Below, in pieces: positions 48,539 to 59,674 of a stretch of DNA of 64,000 nt (position 1 is its first letter; the number at the start of each line of letters is the position of its first letter). The position numbers and the translations under genes were made by a program. Under the pieces are notes generated by a model that was not told where the DNA came from, did no database searches, and saw nothing but the letters and a program-made list of their open reading frames with translations. Origin of the DNA: Ancistrus triradiatus (lineage: Eukaryota > Chordata > Actinopteri > Siluriformes > Loricariidae); assembly GCA_025084515.1 (NCBI GenBank), contig JAJAGP010001483.1, positions 1 through 64,000 on the forward strand, read 5' to 3'.

Positions 48539-51500
48539 GTGGTGTGAAAAAGTGTTTACCCCCTTCCTGATTTCCTTTTTTTTTTGCATGTTTGTTACAC
48601 TTAAGTGTTTCGGAACATGAAACCAATTTAAATATTGGTCAAAGACAACACAAGTAAACACAAAATGCAGTTTTAAATGAAGGTGTTTATTATTAAGAGA
48701 GAGAGAAAAAAATCGAAACCTACATGGCCCTGAAAAAGTGATCCCCCCACCTTGTTAAAACATAACTTAACTATGGTTTATCACACCCGAGTTCACTGTC
48801 TGTAGCCACTCCCAGGCCTGATTATTGCAACACCTGTTCCCAATCAGGACATCACTGAAATAGGACCTGCCTGACAAAGTGAAGTACACCAAAAGATCCT
48901 TAAAAGCTACTCATCATCCCGAGATCCAAAGAAATTCAGGAACAATTCAGAAATAAAGTAATTTAGATCTATCAGTCTGGATTTCTAAAGCTTTGGAACT
49001 CCAGCGAACCACAGTGAGAGCCATTATCCACAAATGGCGAAGACATGGAACAGTGGTGAAACTTCCCAGGAGTGGTCGGCCGAACAAAATTACCCCAAGA
49101 GCGCAGCGACGACTCATCCAAGAGGTCACAAATGACCCCACAACAACATCCAAAGAACTGTAGGCCTCACCCTCTTCAGTTAAGGTCAGTGTTCATGCCT
49201 CCACCATAAGAAAGAGACTGGGCAAAAAGGCATGCATGGCAGAGTTCCAAGACAAAAACCACTGCTGAGAAAAACAACATTAAAGCTCGGCTCAATGTTT
49301 CCACAACACATCTTTCTGATCCTCAAGACTTTTGGGAAAACATTCTGTGGACTGACGAGACAAAGTCTTTGGAGGGTGTGCCATTACATCTGGCGTAAAA
49401 GTAACACAGTATTTCAGAAAAAGAACATTATACCAACAGTAAAATATGGTGGTGATAGTGTGATGGTCTGGGACTGTTTTGCTGCTTCAGGACCTGGAAG
49501 ACTTGCTGTGATAAATGGAACTATGAATTCTGCTGTCTACCAAAACATCCTGAAGGAGAATGTCTGGCCATCTGTTCGTGACCTCAAACTGAAACGAACT
49601 TGGGTTCTGTAGCAGGACAATGATTTAAAACACACCAACAAGTCCACCTCTGAATGGCTGAAGAAAAACAAAATGAAGACTTTGGAGTGGCCTAGTCAAA
49701 GTCCTGACCTGAATCCTATTGAGATGCTATTGTATGACCTTAAAAAGATAGATAGATGGATGGATGGATGGATGGATGGATGGACAGACAGACAGATACT
49801 TTATTAAAAACTTTAAGGAAATTTAGCAGCCAGTAGCAGTTTATACAGTACAACACAGTCGAGGCAAAAAACAAAAAGGGTTGTACATATTGAACCCAAA
49901 AATTAAGTCATTAAAAATAAACAAAACATTACATGTAAAGCAAAAAGGCAGTAGATAAAAGCAGTGCAATAGAAAAAAAAAAACAGTGATCAATGAGCAA
50001 GGGGTGCAGGTATCAACAGATAAGAATATATTGAAAGGATAAATAAATAACATGTGCAAATATTGGTATTTAAGTAAAATGGAGAGTCTGAAGTGTCCAA
50101 GACTTTGACTGTACATGATATACAGTAAAGTGTCATGCAGTGCAGATGAAATAGATGAATAAAACTCTGATATAACATGAGCTTCAGTCTCAGTCTTCAT
50201 CTGTCCTCTTCTCTCTTCCGGCCGTGCTGGGAAGAGTTGTAGAGCCTGATGGCACACTGGACAAAGAATCTCCTGAGTCTGTCTGTAGAGCAGCTCTGTG
50301 ACAGCAGCCTGCCACTGAAATAACTTCTTTTGTCCATGATGGTGTGCCGTTGGTGTCCATCATCATCCATAATAGACAACAATTGCAATGTCTTTCTTTC
50401 TGCCACCTTCACCAAAGAGTCCAGCTCCACACCAACAACTGACCCTGCTCGCCTGACTAGCTTATCCAGTCACATCTCGTCTGTCTTCTTAAAGCTTCCT
50501 CCCCAGCACACCACAGCATAAAAGAGGCAGCTGGACAACACAGTCTGATAGAACATGTGCAGGAGCTTCCTACAGATGTTAAAAGACCCCAGCCTCCTCA
50601 GAAAGTAGAGCCGGCTCTGTCCTTTCCTGTAGGTCTCAACCATCTCTACTTCTACCCCCTCAATAGAGACTGGCTGTGTGATTGGCCTGACCCTGCAAAA
50701 GACCACCATCTATTTGGTCTTGGTAGTGTTCAGGAGCAGGTTGTTCCTATGGCACCATGCCACAAAGTCCACCACCAGGTTCCTTTTCTCCACCTCCTGG
50801 CCTCCCCTTATACAAGCCACAATAGCAGTATCGTCCGAGAATTTCTGCATGTGGCACCTCTCAGAGTTGTACTTAAAGTCTGAGGTGTACAATGTGAAGA
50901 GGAAAGGGGAAAGTACAGTCCTTTGTGGTGCTCCTGTGCTGCTGACCAGTGTCTGACTTGCAGTCCTTCAGCCTGACATACTGAGGTCAGCCTGTGTGGT
51001 AGTCAGTAATACAGGAGACCAGGTGCGGATCGACTTGCATCCTTGTCAGCTTGTCTCAGGTGGAGGGGCTGAATGGTATTAAAGGCACTGGAAAAGGAGT
51101 AGGAATCCGCTGAAGCTGTCAAAACAGGGCAGTCAAACCAGTTGTAGGAGGTGTTGAACTCATTGGCGCTCTCTACATCACAGTCTGTGGCACTGTCTGT
51201 CCTTTGCTTACATTCTGTGATGGTCTTCATACCATTCCATACCTCCCTCAAGCTGTTCTCCCTTAACTTCTGCTCCACCTACTTCCTGTAGGTCTCTTTG
51301 GCCTCTCGCAATTGGACTTCTGTGCGCTCCTAAGCTCATCCTGGTTGTTGTCTTTAAAGGTCCTCTTCTTGTTCAGAATGCCTTTAACACAGCTGGTTAT
51401 CCAGGGCTTGTTGTTAGCAAAGCATCGCACAGTTTTCACAGGAACAACAATGTCCATGCAAAAGTTAATGTAGTCCGTCATGCAATGTGTAATTCCCTCA

Positions 51501-52428
51501 ATGTCCTCCCCATAAGGCTCCTGTAATACACTCCATTCAGTGGACTTCAGAGCTGCTTCAGCACCAGGAGACCATTTCCTGAAGGAGCGTGTAGTTACAG
51601 GTAGTCTTCGGACCCGGGGCCTGTACTGTGGCTGCAGGTAGACCAGGTTGTGGTGAGATTTTCCCAGGGGACATAGGTGTGGCGGTGTATGCATCCTTCA
51701 CATTAGTGTAAAGGAGATCAATTGTCCTGTTCTTCCTAGTGGGACAGTCTACATACTGGTGGAAAGCAGTGAGTACTGAGTCTAGAGTGATGTGGTTAAA
51801 AATCACCAAAAAATGCGATGAAAGCCTCAAGGTGCTGGGTCTGAAGTCTCGCGATGGTTGCGTGGATGACGCACGCGGTCTCAGTGTCTGCGCGAGTAGG
51901 AACGTAAACACAAACAGCAATGGTCTGAGATAGCTCTCTGGGCGTGTAATAGGGTCGAACACTCACTGCCAGCAGTTCAATATCCCGACAGCAGATCCTC
52001 TCCTTCACAGTCACATGACCTGGATTACACCAGCTGATGTAAAAAGGCCGATCGTGCTCGAAAACCCACCAATGTGGCTGAATTACAACAATTCTGCAAA
52101 GATGAGTGGCCAAAATTCCTTCACAATGCTGTAAAAGACTCATTGCAAGTTATCGCAAACGCTTGGTTGCAGTTGTTGCTTCTAAAGGTGGCCCCAACCA
52201 GTTATTAGGGGAAGGGGGCAAACACTTTTTCACACAGGGCCATGTAGGTTTGGATTTTTTTCTCTCCCTTAATAAGAACCAACCATCAATTTTAAAACTG
52301 GCATTTTGTGTTACTTGTGTTGTCTTTGACTATATTTAATTGATTTGATGTTTCCGAAACACTTACGTGTGCTACAAACATGCAAAAAAAATAGGAAATC
52401 AGGAAGGGGCAAACACTTTCACACCACT
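48539..52428 (+). mobile_element. Tc1-like element, family I, split by a LINE insertion
   Basis: Outer ends gtggtgtgaaaaagtgttta (48539) and aaacactttcacaccact (to 52428) are inverted copies. The plus strand holds a decayed transposase: a helix-turn-helix-type region near 48970-49160, then VKYGGDSVMVWDCFAASGPG near 49440-49500, and QSPDLNPIE-like wording near 49695-49725. The frame then breaks at 49747, where a LINE starts, and resumes at 52047 with KNPPMWLN-like and RKRLVAVVASKGG segments. Removing the LINE restores a normal Tc1 length of about 1.6 kb. Confidence 0.92.
49748..52039 (-). mobile_element. Non-LTR retrotransposon (jockey/CR1-like group), 5'-truncated
   Basis: A 2.3-kb LINE inserted in reverse. 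Target-site duplication taaaaag lies at 49741-49747 and 52040-52046. In element order: the end of an endonuclease domain (CCRDIELLAVSVRPYYTPRE, about 51985-51930, then VCVYVPTRAD); a linker region (KPWITSCVKGILNKK, about 51415); then reverse transcriptase with an internal deletion (SFSSAFNTIQPLHLR near 51090-51045; YTSDFKYNSERCHMQ and the active-site FSDDTAIV near 50885-50830; RKGQSRLYFLRRLGSFNICR near 50615-50565; CRLYNS-type end near 50240). The 3' tail is a (ATCC/ATCT)n simple repeat, seen as gatggatggatgg from 49748. Frameshifts make it inactive. Confidence 0.92.
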
Positions 52429-52554
52429 TATTTCAGCAACTTGTGGCTTTTTTGAAATCACATGACATTAAGAACCACATCCACACACACGTTTGTTCAC
52501 AATACTGATGGCGAGTTTCACTGACTAATGATTACTGTAACTAATCATGCTACA

Positions 52555-52745
52555 ACTACTACAAACACCTAACACCTAACCCTAACCTTAGTAACCTAAT
52601 CCAATAGTTATAAAAAAGTTGCAGTTTCTGTAAAAAAAAAAAAAAAAAAAAAAAAGCAGTTTTCCCTCATGGGGGACCATCAAAAATGTCCCCACAAGGT
52701 AAAAAATTAAGATCTTTCCTCCTTGTAGGCCATTTTTGACCAACT
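52555..52745. repeat. Non-coding fish repeat J, copy 1
   Basis: Contains aaccctaaccttagtaacct, an A-tract, then ccccacaaggtaaaaaatta and ctccttgtaggccatttttg. The same blocks recur at 55655-55740 and 57590-57785, all inside gfral introns. The 'ccccacaaggt ... ccttgtgggg' part is an inverted repeat, so it may be a MITE. Confidence 0.65.
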
Positions 52746-52885
52746 GGGCAGAATAGTAAAATGCACTACACTTCAGTGTAACGAAACAATAAAATAATAC
52801 ACTGACATTACAATAGATAAGCAATTACATAGGAATCACACTAAATTAACACGTAAATATGTAATTAAGATAATACACTACTATA

Positions 52886-54565
52886 TAAATGGTGCTTATA
52901 GTAAAGGTTCAATGGTTTACCATTGAACCATTTTAGAATTTAATGATTCTGCATAAATGGACCTAAAGATCATCAGATTTCCTAAATCCCCTAAAAGTCC
53001 TAAAAGTAGATAAGAGACCCCCCAGTTAAACAATGAGACCAAATATTAAATACTTGCTCATTTTATTTATTGACCACATGATCCATAATTACATATTAGT
53101 GAGTGGCAAAACTATGTGAACCTTTGCTTCAGTATCTCCTGGTGTGACCCCCCCTGTGCAGCAATAATGCAGCTACTGTTTTCCTGTAACTGTTGATCAA
53201 ATCCTGCACAAACCGGCTTGGAGGCCCAATTTTTACCCATTCCTCCGTACAAAACGCTTCAACTCTGGGATGTTGGGTGGGTTTCCTCACATTAACTGCT
53301 CACTTCAGTCAGGTCCTTCCACAACATTTTCGATTGGATTAAGGTCGGACTTTGACTAGCTTATTCAAACATTACTTTATTCTTCTTTAAATTATTAAAA
53401 CCATTCTTTAGTAGAAGTTGTGCTTAGGGTCCGTTGTCCCTTGCTGCATGTCCCAACATTCTCTGAATTCATTCATGGACAGATGTCCTGACATTTTAGA
53501 ATTTCCTCTGATATAATTCAGAATTCATTGTTTTCCATCATGATTGCAAACTTTCCTGGCGCCAGAATGCGCAAAACAGGCCCAACACCCCATGATACTA
53601 CCAACCAACCACCATGTTTTTCCAGATGGGATAAAGGGTCTTAGGCTGGAATGCAGTGTTTTCCTTCCTCCAAGCATAACGCTTTTCTTCTAAAAAAAAA
53701 ACCAAAAAGTTCTATTGGTCTCATCTCCACAAAACATTCTTCCATATCCTTCTGGTTTGTCCATGTGAATCTTTAGCAACTGCTGACGAGCAGCATTGTT
53801 TTTCTTTTTTTTTTTTTGGAAGAACAGTGGCTTTCTCCGCAACCCTGCCATGCACACATTGGTGTTCAGTGGTTCTTCCTGATGTTGGACTCATGAAATT
53901 AACATTAGCCAAATGTTGAGAGAGGCCTTCAGTTGCTTAGAAGTTACCCCTTGGTTCCTATGTGACCCTCACCAACTAGTACATTACACGCCTTGCTCCT
54001 TTGGAGTGATCTTTGTTGGTTGACCACTCCTGAGGAGGGTAACAATGTCTTGAATTTCTTCCAATTTGTACACAATCTTGTCTGACCTAGGAATTGGTGG
54101 AGTCCAAACCTTTAGATATGGTTTTGTAGCCTTTTCCATCCTGATGAGCATCAACACTCTTTTTTTCTGCAGGTCTTCAGAAAATCGCCTTTGTTCGTGC
54201 CAATGATACACTTCACAAACAATGTGTTTTGTGAAGAGCAGACTTTTGGGATAAATCCCTCTCCTTTAAATGCCTTTAAAACCTGATTGTCATCCCATTG
54301 ATTGAAAACATCCGATTCTTAGTTCACCTTCAAATGAACTGCTAATCCTAGAGGTTCACATACTTTTGCCACTCACTAATATGTAATGTTGAGTCATTTT
54401 CCTCAATAAATAAATGACCAAGTATAATATTTTTGTCTCATTTGTTTAACTGGGTTCTCTTTATCTACTTTTAGGATTTGTGTGAAAATCTGATGATGTT
54501 TTAGGTCATATTTATGGAGAAATATAGAAAATTCTAAAGTGTTCACAAACTTTCAAGCACCACTG
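52886..54565 (-). mobile_element. Tc1/mariner element, family A, near full-length but decayed
   Basis: Left end atggtgcttatagtaaaggt (decayed repeat) and right end ctttcaagcaccactg to 54565. The minus strand has the transposase catalytic side near 53560-53640 and the DNA-binding side near 54000-54200 (RSGQPTKITPKEQGV, HEQRRFSEDLQKK). There are many small insertions and stops. It lies in a gfral intron. Confidence 0.88.
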
Positions 54566-54867
54566 TATATTCTAAGATCATATGTCGGGCAGCGCTAAAC
54601 AGTGTCTTTGCCATGTCGAGTCTGTTTACAGCTGGTACATCCAGAGTTAAAAGACAGATTTCTATTTCCTATTATATTTTATAAGAATTTTTAACACCTC
54701 ACACATAAGGCCGATGTTAAACAGTGCATACATGTAGTATATTTCACCATTAAATTCATTGCTTAGGTGGCCCACTAAGTTATGCAGTTCATTTTAATGA
54801 CAGACATTTTATCAACAGACACAAGGTCATATCCATACACATGGTTACTTCAAACCAGTCATATATA

Positions 54868-55616
54868 CAGTGGTGCTTGAAGGTTTGTGAACCCTTTAGA
54901 AATTTCTATATTTCTGCATAAATATGATTTAAACATTATCAGATTTTCACACAAGTCCTAAAAGTAGATAAAGAGAACACAGTTAAACAAATGAGACAAA
55001 AATATTATAGTTGGTCATTTATTTATTGAGGAAAATGATCCAATATTACATATTAGTGAGTGGCAAAAGTATGTGAACCTAGAATTAGCAGTTAATTTGA
55101 AGGTGAGATTAGAGTCAGGTGTTTTCAATCAAAAAACTGCATACCAGCATAAGACCCTTATCCCATCTGTGAAACATGTGGGTGGCAGTATCATGGTTTG
55201 GACCCGATTTGCTGCATCTGGGCCAGGACGACAAGACAACGCACACAAGTCATTCTACTAAAGAATGGTTATAGAAGAATAAATGTTTAGGAATGGCCAA
55301 GTCAAAGTCCTGATGTTAATCCAATCAAACAGTTACAGGAAACGTTTAGCTGCAGTTACTGCTGCATGGGGGGGGGGGGGTTCACACCAGATACTGAAAG
55401 CAAAGATTCACATACTTTTGCCACTCACTAATATGTAATATTGAATGATTTTCCTCAGTAAATAAATGACCAAGTATAATATTTTTGTCTCATTTGTTTA
55501 ACTGGGTTCTCTTTATCTACTTTTAGGACTTGTGTGAAAATCTATGATGTTTTACATCATATTTATGCAGAAATATAGAAAATTCGAAAGGGTTCACAAA
55601 CTTTCAAGCACCACTG
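54868..55616 (+). mobile_element. Tc1/mariner element, family A, internally deleted (749 bp)
   Basis: Both terminal repeats are intact (cagtggtgcttgaaggtttg and ctttcaagcaccactg) with TA on each side. About 0.9 kb of the middle is missing. The plus strand keeps AYQHKTLIPSVKHVGGSIMV near 55140-55195, part of the catalytic core. A G-tract lies at 55369-55380. It sits only about 300 bp from the previous copy and about 180 bp from the gfral first-domain exon. Confidence 0.92.
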
Positions 55617-55654
55617 TATACATACTCAGGTTTGGACAGAAGAAAAGAAAAAAC

Positions 55655-55740
55655 TGTTTCCCTGCAAAATGTTCCCACAAGGTAAAAAATGTCAGACCTT
55701 TCTATCCTTGTGGGGACATTTGGTCCTGACAATGATACAC
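55655..55740. repeat. Non-coding fish repeat J, copy 2 (partial)
   Basis: Blocks atgttcccacaaggtaaaaa and tatccttgtggggacatttg, which are close inverted copies. It lies directly beside the gfral exon that ends at 55793. Confidence 0.65.
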
Positions 55741-55792
55741 CCACACCAATACATACACAGCACACCAAAGCACACCACACAAAAGTCTCTAC

Positions 55793-55918
55793 CTTCAGAA
55801 TCACATGCATTTTTCAGAAGGTCATTCCTGCAGAGGACTTGTGAAATACAGGGTTTCATTAATGAAAAACATCCCTTTGATATCCGGGTGCAAACTATCT
55901 GTCGAAGCAGACATGACA
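55793..55918 (-). CDS. gfral: gfral exon: first half of the first cysteine-rich domain
   Basis: Acceptor tctttctcctttttttag and donor gtagag. It encodes SCLLRQIVCTRISKGCFSL, then MKPCISQVLCRNDLLKNACD, then SE and a split Asp codon completed by the next exon. The cysteine pattern C-x6-C-x6-C-x6-C-x5-C-x8-C fits a GFR first domain. An alternative acceptor at cttcgacag (about 55899) would shorten the exon and break the phase with the 31-nt exon, so I prefer the longer form. Confidence 0.82.
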
Positions 55919-56314
55919 CTAAAAAAAGGAGAAAGATTATAATCATTGTATGTTGTTCAACATCACATCCTTTACACTATGTAGCCCAAAGTTTGTGGAC
56001 GGCCTAAAACTGCATCCATACATGGTTGCATCCAGAATGGGGTTTGTCCCACTGAGTTTTCTGAGAAGATGTTCCACTAGGATTTGGGATATGACTGCGA
56101 GATCAAAAGTATTTGATAAAGTTAAGGTGAGGGCCTTGCGCAAGCCAGCCAAGTTCTCCATCATGTTTGTGGCTTTTGTTTTAGGAGGGCAGGGCAGAAA
56201 CTTACCCAATTCCTCACTAACAAAAGCATATGGAAAGCCAGATTGTTTGTTTGCTTATTTATGTAATATCAGCACCAACAGCTTCTCATGACTCACACTA
56301 CTGACAATTTTTGA

Positions 56315-56460
56315 TTGACCAAGCTTTGGAATGTGGGAGGAAATCCGGAGTGCCCTGAGTAAAACCACACAGACATCTAGAGAAGGTCAGGATCGAACCA
56401 GGGATCTCTGAAGCTGTGCAGTGACCAAGCTGAACTGACTTGTTGGGGAGGCCTATAAAA
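56315..56460 (-). repeat. SINE fragment
   Basis: Carries the fish SINE body phrases gaatgtgggaggaaatccgg and aggatcgaaccagggatctc (degenerate B-box on the minus strand). It is related to the longer copy at 61835-62115. Confidence 0.6.
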
Positions 56461-56464
56461 GTGT

Positions 56465-58945
56465 TTTACTGAGAACTCAGCCTACTGTCGCTGTTTGTCT
56501 ATGGAAAATAAGCAATTCACTTAGAAAACTGTAAAAAATATTAAGTACAAAATGATAATTAGAGTTCTGTATAGTTCTATATACTTCTATATACTCATAT
56601 TCCTGGCAGCACTGTACGGTGTCTTTGCCACTTTGAGTCTCTTCATGGTTATTACGTCGGAGTTAAAAGACTGATTTTTATTGCTTATTATAATTTATTA
56701 TCATTTTTAAGACCTCAGCCATTAAACCAAAGAGATGTTGATCAGATGTTAAACTGAAACATACCTGTAGTATATTTTACCAATATAGTATTTATCTCCA
56801 CTAAGTTATGCAGTCAGTGAAGTTCTGCATGCCCTATTTTAAGTCGTATGTGAGAATGATATTCTGAAATGTTCAAAAATAGCCATGTCATAAATGTAAG
56901 ACAGTTTATCAGTGTTATGGGTATTAGAAAAGGCAACCAAAGTTAACACATCAGTATATTTTAAATTTGGCATTTAGTGTTATGGCTGTAATATCTTAAA
57001 AAACAAAATCACATGAATAAACTTTATTCACAAAAAATAAAAATGAAAATATGAATAAACTAAGAATGACAATCTCGTCACCCAGTTAAAACCACAAATT
57101 TCAATCAAAACCTCATCCTTAATATTACTAATGACATAAGGTAAAATCCATGATTAAGGGAAACATTGATTTGTGTGAGATATCTTTCCTTGATGGATGC
57201 ATTATATAGTATCAATAAAAGTTTATTCAGAACAGTTTGATATAGATATAATGGTCTGTTTAATAGTGATTGTCATTTTTATGAAAGTATTTTTAAAAAT
57301 AATTTTCTCTCTCTCCCTTTATATTTGTTTCTCAGTTCAAATCAGTGTACCTTTCTGGCATGCCTATTGTTCTATTCTTGAATATTCTAGGTATTACTAT
57401 TCTATTACTAGCAGAACATGGAAAACATGGCACAACAACAGTGGGTGGGCAGGCAGTTTAATAATTATTGTTATTATTAATGTTATTGTATAATGATAAT
57501 ATTAATCATAATAATATACAAAAACAACAATAATTACATTACAAGCAATACCCAGTGGCAAACCACATTAATATTGGTGACATATCATTAAAAGTAAATT
57601 CAACATTGTAGATTAATTCTTCACACTTTACACATACAGCTAACCTTAACCTCAGTAACCTACATATTTTGATTCTTTTGTTTTTTTCAAAAGAGGGTTG
57701 CAGCTCCTGTAAAAATAATAATAATAAAAAACTTTTCCCCCGATGTGGACCAACAAAATTTCCCCACAAAAATGTCAGATCTAGATTATATATTAATTCC
57801 TCACAGTTAAACTGCTTGTAGTGTGTAGTATTTAAACAGTCTATTTAATTAATTGATAATAAGTACAATTGGTACAGAACTTTTGTTGCCAGGCTGTCAA
57901 ACTTATTTTGTTATTTATACCCTTGTCCATAATTGGTCCATAAAATTAAGTATTTTGTCACCAATGTCTATAGCCACTTTAAATACAATGAACTTCCAAC
58001 TCTCAGTAAAGATTATTTGGATTTTGAAATAAGGAGCTTTACCTACCCGCTAGTAACAGCACCAGCTTCATGTTCTCCTGGAGTTGCAGAGTCTGTGCTG
58101 CAGTTCAGTCACACCTGCACTACAGAAAACAATGTAGGGCTGCTGCTGCCCTCATGACTTCAAAGCCAAGCCAGGTTTCAAAGCACAGTGTGCACTTACC
58201 AGATCAATGTAGGTGCTTGTTGAGGGCATTTGCTCTTTTGTTAGCGAGAGCAGGGTCAAGAGAAAGGCAATCTTTCCCTGTAATGCATGTTTATTCGTAT
58301 TTCCTTTGTACAATTTAATTCTCATATCAGCAGTGAAAAGTAGTGGGTAGCCTACTTTCTGTAGACTACAAAATAAAATAAATCCCTTAACATGGGCTTT
58401 TATGTTTAGTCAGTCCCTAATGCTTTGTTTACATCTGTATTGACAGCTGTCTAAAGTGGCATTTGTTGTACCAGAGCTGCACATTCTCATCCAAGTACTT
58501 AAACTCAGCCGATAAAGCCTATATCTCTTCATCATGTATGTACATATTATATTTTAGAATGCATATTATGTTTCATTTATTTACACTCATGGTTCAGTTC
58601 ACCAGATAGCAGAGCTACGTGTGTCAAAATGAATCCATTCACTGATTACAGCATTGAGCATTTAGAATTGACTCCAAAGCTTTGAGGGATACGAAATGTA
58701 TTGACAATTTCGTCATGTCATTAGGTCCACAGACATATTTTCAGGCTCTGTGAAAGAAGACATTACCAAAGTCACTCAGTAGTTTAGATACTTTGCACAT
58801 TTTGCACATTTTATTTTAAACAATAATGATAATTAAAAGACAAAATGAAAACAGTACAGTGCTGTTCTGCACAATATAGTAAATCTTACATTTTGTTTGT
58901 TTGTGTATGTGGTTTGTTGTGTATGAGAAACTTACACAACTGACA
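56465..58945. other. gfral intron, AT-rich, plus repeat J copy 3
   Basis: Mostly unclassified AT-rich sequence. 57590-57785 is a third copy of repeat J (aaccttaacctcagtaacct; gtggaccaacaaaatttccc). The open frames 57197-57493 and 57933-58157 are chance frames without family features. Confidence 0.5.
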
Positions 58946-58950
58946 CTTAC

Positions 58951-58981
58951 CAATGAAAGGATCATTACCCTGTGATCCTGC
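58951..58981 (-). CDS. gfral: gfral 31-nt micro-exon (N-terminal, before the first domain)
   Basis: Flanked by a good acceptor (atcttctttttgcag) and a consensus donor (gtaagt). It encodes AGSQGNDPFI plus one base, in phase with the exon at 55918-55793, without stops. It would lie just after the signal peptide. The support is splice signals and phase only, since the sequence itself is too short to recognise. Confidence 0.6.
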
Positions 58982-59169
58982 CTGCAAAAAGAAGATACAT
59001 GAGATTGATTTTTTTCCTATTATAATTCTTAAGATCTCTTAAGAAGTCTGGTAAATTGATTGGATGAACATTAATAGTTGAATATCTCTAATTTGTTTTG
59101 CTGGCCACTGTTTTAAGCCCATATCAGCCCTGCCTGGTATACATTTAGTTTTTCACCAGACTGGAGTGA

Positions 59170-59660
59170 TGCCTGGGAGTTTGAGGTTCTTTTAAATATT
59201 TTCTTACTGCATTCCATATTTCCAATCCAATTTCCAATAATATCCAGTCATATTTCTAACTCTAGATTTGCTATTGCCTTGGTTAGTTTCTTTGGATTGT
59301 TCAAGTAAAGATATGCGGGAAGAGGTAACTAAGTAGCTAGATTCTATATCCGTCCATGCAGGGGAATCTTCATTTATATAATAAATCATTATTGTTCTTA
59401 ACTGGGTTGCCAGGTTAAATTGGGAAACTGAAGCCACCACAAGGTAATTACCAAAGTTGTATCTTTAATCTGTAATGTCTGTTGTTCTAAATTAAGTGAG
59501 TAAATGGATTTTCTTAAATTATAAAAATAAATCAGGTGGAGGGGGCAGAAATTTATTTTGAAAAATATACTGTAAGTCAGTCTTTGGAGTATATTCATCT
59601 TTATTTTCATATTCATCAGTATTTTAATCCTACCAATTGGGGATACTGGGAGTGAAGACA
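59170..59660 (-). mobile_element. L1/Tx1-like LINE, reverse transcriptase C-terminal fragment
   Basis: The minus strand reads GRIKILMNMKIKMNILQRLT (about 59635-59575), then LITLWWLQFPNLTWQ near 59440, then LATQLRTIMIYYINEDSPAW near 59415-59355. This is the order GRI..IKMN.LP, ALPNF.LYY.A.QLR.I.YW seen at the end of L1-type reverse transcriptases. It is frame-broken and short. Confidence 0.75.
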
Positions 59661-59674
59661 TTCAAATTACAGAT

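Larger units (their letters stand above)
39721..58981 (-). other. gfral: gfral gene span (eight exons found; signal-peptide exon not found)
   Basis: GFRAL is the GDNF-receptor-alpha-like transmembrane protein that in mammals binds GDF15 and signals through RET. The exons found, in transcription order, are 58981-58951, 55918-55793, 48244-48092, 43599-43275, 41383-41130, 40932-40846, 39963-39882 and 39799-39721. Every donor/acceptor pair is GT/AG, and every exon phase agrees with the next (0,1 / 1,1 / 1,1 / 1,2 / 2,1 / 1,1 / 1,2 / 2,stop). The total is 1137 nt, or 378 codons plus stop, close to the human protein length of about 394 with its signal peptide. Introns are filled with Tc1, LINE and other repeats. 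Only the first exon, which should end in phase 0, is missing. Confidence 0.9.

Noticed and set aside
57197..57493. 98-codon frame with hydrophobic stretches, tested as a membrane protein exon
   Set aside because: AT-rich sequence in a gfral intron gives hydrophobic codons by chance, and no splice-bounded exon is apparent.
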